Below are positions 60,128-64,000 of a DNA stretch of 64,000 nucleotides, piece after piece. Made by a program: the position numbers and the translations under genes. Below the pieces are notes generated by a model. The model was not told where the DNA came from and searched no databases. It saw only the letters and a program-made list of their open reading frames with translations. How positions within the stretch are numbered: position 1 is the first letter of the stretch; each line of letters opens with the position of its first letter. Source of the DNA: Desulfobacteraceae bacterium UBA2174 (GTDB lineage: Bacteria > Desulfobacterota > Desulfobacteria > Desulfobacterales > UBA2174); assembly GCA_002327445.1 (NCBI GenBank), contig DCWA01000013.1:24277-88276 (forward strand). Reading direction: 5' to 3'.

Positions 60128-60428
60128 CGAGAACCTCCCTTTGTCATCTCTGAGAACGGGCTCCTTTCGTCATCCCGCGGAGCGCCTTTCTTGTCATCCC
60201 GATGCGTATAGCGACGACGAATCTCCCCGAATTTACCCCCACTTGCCGCCTTATCCCCAACTGCAGATTCCTCGCTGACGCTCGGAATGATAGCGGGAGG
60301 AGGTGGGCATTCGGAGGCGTCGTCCCACTATTCGTGCTCGATGACATCAACTTTGATAACATAATAAAAAAAGCCGAAAACAGCCATTGTCATTCCGAGG
60401 AGATTGCGACGAGGAATCTCAACCGTTT
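60128..60428. repeat. intergenic repeats including a half copy of the ~150-bp element
   Basis: From 60160 to 60300 there are several degenerate GTCATCCCG...CGACGAATCTCC modules in opposing orientations. At 60362-60422 about 60 bases match the left half of the repeat at 5222-5374 (AAAAAAGCCGAAAACAGCC, then TTGTCATTCCGAGG and CGACGAGGAATCTCAACC). No gene is seen. Confidence 0.75.
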
Positions 60429-60683
60429 CTATCCAGGCTTCCCATCTCCGGTGGAAACGGGGGCTGAGTTCTGGAACAGGGTCATTTCCCAGCGGTCCAT
60501 CGCGGGATCGTGCCTCAGGATATAAACGCCTTCATCGTCGCCCTTGACCTTGAAGTAGCGATGATCCGGCGCCAACCAGCGGTCGAGCACCTCCAGCACC
60601 CCGACCCGCCGGGCCCCGATCCAGAAGGCCCGGGGCGTCTCCTCCCCCCGGTATCCGGCGTAGCATTGCACTTGGATTTCCAT
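60429..60683 (-). CDS. small conserved-looking protein of unknown function
   Basis: An 84-residue protein with the compact beta-rich pattern IQVQCYAGYRGEETPRAFWIG, GVLEVLDRWLAPDHRYFKVKG, EGVYILRHD. It looks like a folded protein, with no cysteine motif or signal, and ends in a polar tail. I believe similar short proteins occur in other Desulfobacterota, but cannot name a family. It stands alone between a repeat region and the MFS gene. Confidence 0.55.
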   Translation of the reverse strand: MEIQVQCYAGYRGEETPRAFWIGARRVGVLEVLDRWLAPDHRYFKVKGDDEGVYILRHDPAMDRWEMTLFQNSAPVSTGDGKPG

Positions 60684-60828
60684 GGCGCCACCGCTGGGAA
60701 TCTACCCCCTTCGAGACGCCAGCGGCAAGGTTTTTCTGGCGCCGTTGACACCTTCTGGCGCTGTGATAGATAAGGAAAGTTTGTCATTTGACAGTCCCTG
60801 AATCGAAAAGAAGCCTCACAGGAACAGA

Positions 60829-62022
60829 ATGCCTGCCGCCCCCCTTCCTTCTCCGCATGCCGGCTTTCGGCTCGCCTGGCGCATTGCGGGCGCCATGCTT
60901 TGCCGCCTAGTGCTCAACATGGCGCGACGCTTCGTGTATCCGTTCGCGCCGGTGATCAGCCGCGGCCTGGACGTGCCGTTGACGGCGGTCACCGCCATGG
61001 TGGCGACCTGCCAGGCCGCCCCTCTGGTGGGACTGGTGTCCGGGCCCCTAGCGGACCGTTGGGGATACCGCCGGATGATGATCGGCGGCTTGGCGCTACT
61101 GGCCCTGGGGATGGGGGCCGCCGCGGTCTGGCCCACCTACGCGATCCTGACGTTGGCGGTCGTTTTGGCCAGCTTCGGCAAGACGATCTACGATCCGGCC
61201 ATCCAAGCCTACGTGGGCGCCCGGGTCCCCTTCGAGCGGCGCGGACTGGTGATCGGCCTGCTGGAATTCCCCTGGGCAGGCAGCACGCTGATTGGCCTCC
61301 CGCTCCTCGGCCTGCTCATGGACGCGGGCGGCTGGCGCATGGCGCCCCTGAGCCTGTCGGCAGCCGCGCTGGTTTGCCTGCTGCTCATGGTTCGGCTCTT
61401 CGCCCCGGACGGTCCTCCCCCGGCCTCTGCCGGCCGCCTGCTGGGCACGGCGTGGCGCGCTCTGGCAGCGCGGCCCGAGGCCCTCGGCACGCTCGCGTTC
61501 GTCTTCTTTTTCAGCGTTTCCAACGATGCCCTGTTCATCATCTACGGCGCCTGGCTGGAGGGGAGTTTCGGCCTGGGGTTGGCCGCGCTGGGCATGAGCA
61601 CCGCGGTCATCGGCGGCGCCGAACTGCTTGGCGAGGGGTTGACGGTCGTCGCCGCCGACCGGCTGGGAATCAAGCGCTCGGCCCTCCTGGGAGCGGTCCT
61701 GACCATGTCCGCCTACCTATTGCTGCCGATGGTGTCCCACAGCCTCGCCGGAGCCTTGGTCGGGCTGTTTGCCATCTTTGCCGCCTTCGAGTTCACCATC
61801 GTCAACTGCCTGAGCCTGGCCACCGAGATAGTGCCGGGGCATCGCGCCACGATGATGTCCGGTTTCTTCGTCGCCGCCGGTCTCGGGCGGGTCTGCGGCG
61901 CCCTCCTCGGCGTGCCGGTGTGGCAGGCAGGGGGCATCAGGGCCATGGGCCTCGCCGCGGCGGCTTTCACGCTGGTGGCCCTGTTGTTCCTCAACCGGGG
62001 TCTGGCGCGCTGGGTGCGCTGA
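60829..62022 (+). CDS. MFS transporter
   Basis: A 397-residue, twelve-helix major facilitator protein. The loop motif after helix 2 reads GPLADRWGYRRMMIGG, close to the MFS signature GxxxDRxGRR. A second-half equivalent, ADRLGIKRSALLG, appears near 280. Substrate cannot be inferred; the gene stands alone, with a possible promoter TTGACA-N16-TAGATA at about 60745. The start is the ATG at 60829, 10 bases after AGGAA. Confidence 0.88.
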   Translation: MPAAPLPSPHAGFRLAWRIAGAMLCRLVLNMARRFVYPFAPVISRGLDVPLTAVTAMVATCQAAPLVGLVSGPLADRWGYRRMMIGGLALLALGMGAAAVWPTYAILTLAVVLASFGKTIYDPAIQAYVGARVPFERRGLVIGLLEFPWAGSTLIGLPLLGLLMDAGGWRMAPLSLSAAALVCLLLMVRLFAPDGPPPASAGRLLGTAWRALAARPEALGTLAFVFFFSVSNDALFIIYGAWLEGSFGLGLAALGMSTAVIGGAELLGEGLTVVAADRLGIKRSALLGAVLTMSAYLLLPMVSHSLAGALVGLFAIFAAFEFTIVNCLSLATEIVPGHRATMMSGFFVAAGLGRVCGALLGVPVWQAGGIRAMGLAAAAFTLVALLFLNRGLARWVR

Positions 62023-62048
62023 ATGCGGGGTGTCGGCTGCCGGTGACC

Positions 62049-62085
62049 GGTTATCCGTTATCGGTTATCCGTTATCGGTTGTCGG
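62049..62085. repeat. short tandem repeat
   Basis: GGTTATCCGTTATC occurs twice in tandem (62049-62076) and a third partial unit follows. It lies between the MFS gene and the nitronate monooxygenase-like gene. Confidence 0.85.
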
Positions 62086-62190
62086 TCTTGTCTCTCCGGA
62101 GTGATTTTGTTCGCTTGCTGTGATATGCCAGGCCCTGTCATTCGCATTTTCGACCGGACCCGGCATCACCGAAACCCAAGGAGCAGGACC

Positions 62191-63171
62191 ATGTTCGAAA
62201 CCCGCGTCACCCGCAAGCTCGGTATTCGCTATCCCATCATCGGCGGTGCCATGATGTCCATCAGCACGGCCGATTTCGTGGCCGCCGTTTCCAATGCCGG
62301 TGGGCTGGGCATCCTCGCCTCTGCCATCTATGCTTCCCAGGAGGACTTCGCCGCCGCCATCGACCGCATCCGTGAGCTGACCGACAAGCCCTTTGCCGTC
62401 AATATCAACCTGTTTCCCGCCATGCGACCCATCGACAACGACCAGTACATGGACGTGCTGGTGGAAAAGAGGGTCGGGATCGTGGAGACCTCCGGTCATT
62501 CGGCCCCGGAAGGCCTTTGCCAACGTTTCAAGGACGCCGGCATGACCTGGATCCACAAGTGCGTCGGCGTGCGCTACGCCCGCAAGGTGGAGAGCATGGG
62601 GGCCGACATCGTCACCGTGGTGGGGTATGAAAATGGCGGGGCCACCGGCAACCTGGACATCGGCACCTTGGTGCTGGTGCCGACGGTGCGCGACGCCATC
62701 GGCCTGCCGGTCATCGCCGGCGGCGGGGTCTCCGACGGCCGCGGCCTGGCGGCGGTGCTCGCCCTGGGGGCAGAGGCGGTGATCATCGGCACCCGCCTCC
62801 TCGCCACGGCCGAATGCCCGATCCACGAAAAGGTCAAGCAAGCCCTGCTTCAGGCCACGGAGGTGGACACCCGGCTCGTGCTGCGCACCATCGGCGCCAC
62901 CCACCGGGTTTGGAACAACCCGGCGGCAGAGGTCTGCCTTGAGCTGGAGAAGGCCGGCGCCACCATCGAGGAACTGATCCGGGCCGCCTCGGGGGAAAAG
63001 GCCCGCCTCATGTATCGCACCGGGGACCTGGAATGCGGGATCATGTCCTGCGGCCAAGGCGTCGGCCTGGTGCGGGATGTGCCCACCGTCGCGGAGCTTT
63101 TCGACCGCATGATCGCCCAGGCCGAGGATGTGGTGCGCCGACTCTCCGGCGATTTCGTGCAATGGTGCTAA
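62191..63171 (+). CDS. nitronate monooxygenase / FabK-like flavoprotein
   Basis: A 326-residue FMN-dependent TIM-barrel protein of the 2-nitropropane dioxygenase family. Markers: RYPIIGGAMMSISTADFVAAVSNAGGLGILAS, VGYENGGATGNLDIGTL, PVIAGGGVSDGRGLAAVLALGAEAVIIGTRLLAT. In an anaerobe it may act as an enoyl-ACP reductase (FabK-like) or an oxidoreductase of unknown substrate rather than a nitroalkane oxidase. The start at 62191 follows AGGAG. Confidence 0.82.
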   Translation: MFETRVTRKLGIRYPIIGGAMMSISTADFVAAVSNAGGLGILASAIYASQEDFAAAIDRIRELTDKPFAVNINLFPAMRPIDNDQYMDVLVEKRVGIVETSGHSAPEGLCQRFKDAGMTWIHKCVGVRYARKVESMGADIVTVVGYENGGATGNLDIGTLVLVPTVRDAIGLPVIAGGGVSDGRGLAAVLALGAEAVIIGTRLLATAECPIHEKVKQALLQATEVDTRLVLRTIGATHRVWNNPAAEVCLELEKAGATIEELIRAASGEKARLMYRTGDLECGIMSCGQGVGLVRDVPTVAELFDRMIAQAEDVVRRLSGDFVQWC

Positions 63172-63211
63172 TCAACCCCATATCAGTCATCAGGTAGCCG
63201 AAAGGCCAGCC

Positions 63212-64000
63212 ATGCTGCGTGTCTTTCAGCACGATCTGCGCGATCCGGACCACTTCGTCATCACCCTGGAGCTGGTGCCGGGCCGGGAGTCCACCGGCCG
63301 GACGGTGGACGCCGTGATGGGGATCGCCCGTGACGCCTTCGCCGACGGGCGCATCTCGGCGGTGTCCATTACCGACAACCCCGGCGGCAACCCTTCCCTG
63401 AGCCCGGACGTCATCGGCAACGAGATCTTCAAAATCGGCCTGGACGTCATCGTCCACTTCACCTGCCGGGACATGAACCGGGTGGGCATGGAGAGCCGGG
63501 CGCTCCAGTTGGCCATGATGGGGATGAAGAACATCCTGGCCCTGACCGGCGACTACACCGGCGCCGGCTTCGGCGGGCAGGGGGCCCCGGTCTTCGACCT
63601 GGACTCGGTGAGCCTGCTGGCCATGCTGGCCATGCTCAGCGAACGCATCGGGGCGGCCGGAGATCCGGACGGGTTCTTCGCCGGCTGCGCCGTGTCGCCC
63701 TTCAAGCGGACAGCGGGGGAAACCGTGGCCCAGTACGCCAAGCTGTGCCGCAAGGAGGCCGCCGGAGCCCAGTTCGTCATCACCCAGCTCGGCTACGATG
63801 CCGCCTGCTTCGCCCGCCTGCTGGACGTCACCCGGTCCTTGGGTTTCGCTCCGCCGATTCTGGGATCCGTGTACCTGCTCACCCCCACGGCCGCCCGCAC
63901 CATGAACGCCGGGCGGGTGCCGGGAGTCGTGGTCTCCGACGCGCTGCGGGACCGTGTGCTGGACGAATGGCGCGACCGGCAAGCCGGCCGGCAGGCGGCG
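63212..64000 (+). CDS. methylenetetrahydrofolate reductase, cut by the window edge
   Basis: The first 263 codons of a gene that continues past the window. MTHFR-family segments visible: VITLELVPGRES near 18, SITDNPGGNPSLSP near 52, DVIVHFTCRDMNRVGMES near 78, NILALTGDYTGAG near 110 and FAGCAVSPFK near 155. It interconverts methylene- and methyl-tetrahydrofolate; in complete-oxidising sulfate reducers this serves the Wood-Ljungdahl route as well as methionine synthesis. It follows the previous gene by 40 bases with only a weak AAAGG site. Confidence 0.88.
   Translation, partial: MLRVFQHDLRDPDHFVITLELVPGRESTGRTVDAVMGIARDAFADGRISAVSITDNPGGNPSLSPDVIGNEIFKIGLDVIVHFTCRDMNRVGMESRALQLAMMGMKNILALTGDYTGAGFGGQGAPVFDLDSVSLLAMLAMLSERIGAAGDPDGFFAGCAVSPFKRTAGETVAQYAKLCRKEAAGAQFVITQLGYDAACFARLLDVTRSLGFAPPILGSVYLLTPTAARTMNAGRVPGVVVSDALRDRVLDEWRDRQAGRQAA

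Overview
The window looks like the chromosome of a GC-rich sulfate-reducing member of the Desulfobacterota, close in style to Desulfosarcina or Desulfococcus. The reasons are a complete dsrA-dsrB-dsrD-dsrN block, a tetraheme class III cytochrome c, a Na+-pumping glutaconyl-CoA decarboxylase paired with a glutaryl-CoA dehydrogenase of the non-decarboxylating type, and anaerobic alicyclic/aromatic acid genes. No phage, insertion sequence or CRISPR array was seen. Identifications rest on reading motifs and recalling family sequences, not on database searches.

Layout. 0.4-5.1 kb (minus): cyclohexanecarboxylate-type ring degradation genes (CoA ligase, acyl-CoA dehydrogenase, BadH-like and BadI-like enzymes). 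5.4-11.7 kb (minus): a beta-oxidation set (3-hydroxyacyl-CoA dehydrogenase, large acyl-CoA dehydrogenase, thiolase, plus the tail of a lost second thiolase). It lies behind a good sigma-54 promoter, with the sigma-54 activator gene upstream, and two inverted copies of a ~150-bp repeat flank the block. 12.0-19.4 kb (minus): a glutarate/glutaryl-CoA module (IclR regulator, class III CoA-transferase, glutaryl-CoA dehydrogenase, glutaconyl-CoA decarboxylase). It is divergent from a TAXI-type TRAP transporter at 19.7-23.2 kb (plus). Together these sets could take cyclohexanecarboxylate via pimeloyl-CoA and glutaryl-CoA to crotonyl-CoA while conserving decarboxylation energy as a Na+ gradient; only the ring hydratase is not obvious here.

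23.6-27.9 kb (minus): phenylacetate-CoA ligase, an ACT-domain protein and two Liv-type transport proteins. In front lies what reads as a textbook ribosome-mediated attenuator: a 27-residue leader peptide in which 9 of 12 consecutive residues are Phe or Tyr, with mutually exclusive hairpins. This is the most striking finding. It suggests the operon answers aromatic amino acid starvation and may use arylacetates for biosynthesis rather than catabolism.

27.9-41.6 kb: mostly housekeeping genes (crotonase, cell-wall amidase, mutS, lapA-like, UPF0280, dGTPase, lipoprotein, TPR protein, rpoH, tRNA-Arg), then an acyltransferase-hydrolase fusion with altered acyltransferase motifs. 41.7-46.9 kb (plus): NIL/ferredoxin protein, mnmA, tatB, tatC, a YcaO protein and tetraheme cytochrome. 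47.0-53.5 kb (minus): dsrABDN with its promoter, preceded by two genes of unknown role. 53.7-64.0 kb: DapA-like aldolase, Cys-cluster protein, cold-shock protein, an unknown protein with faint kinase-like motifs, MBL hydrolase, lytic transglycosylase, MFS transporter, nitronate monooxygenase-like protein, and a methylenetetrahydrofolate reductase gene cut by the window edge. Several GTCATCCCGAG/CGAGGGATCTC-type intergenic repeats are scattered through the window.
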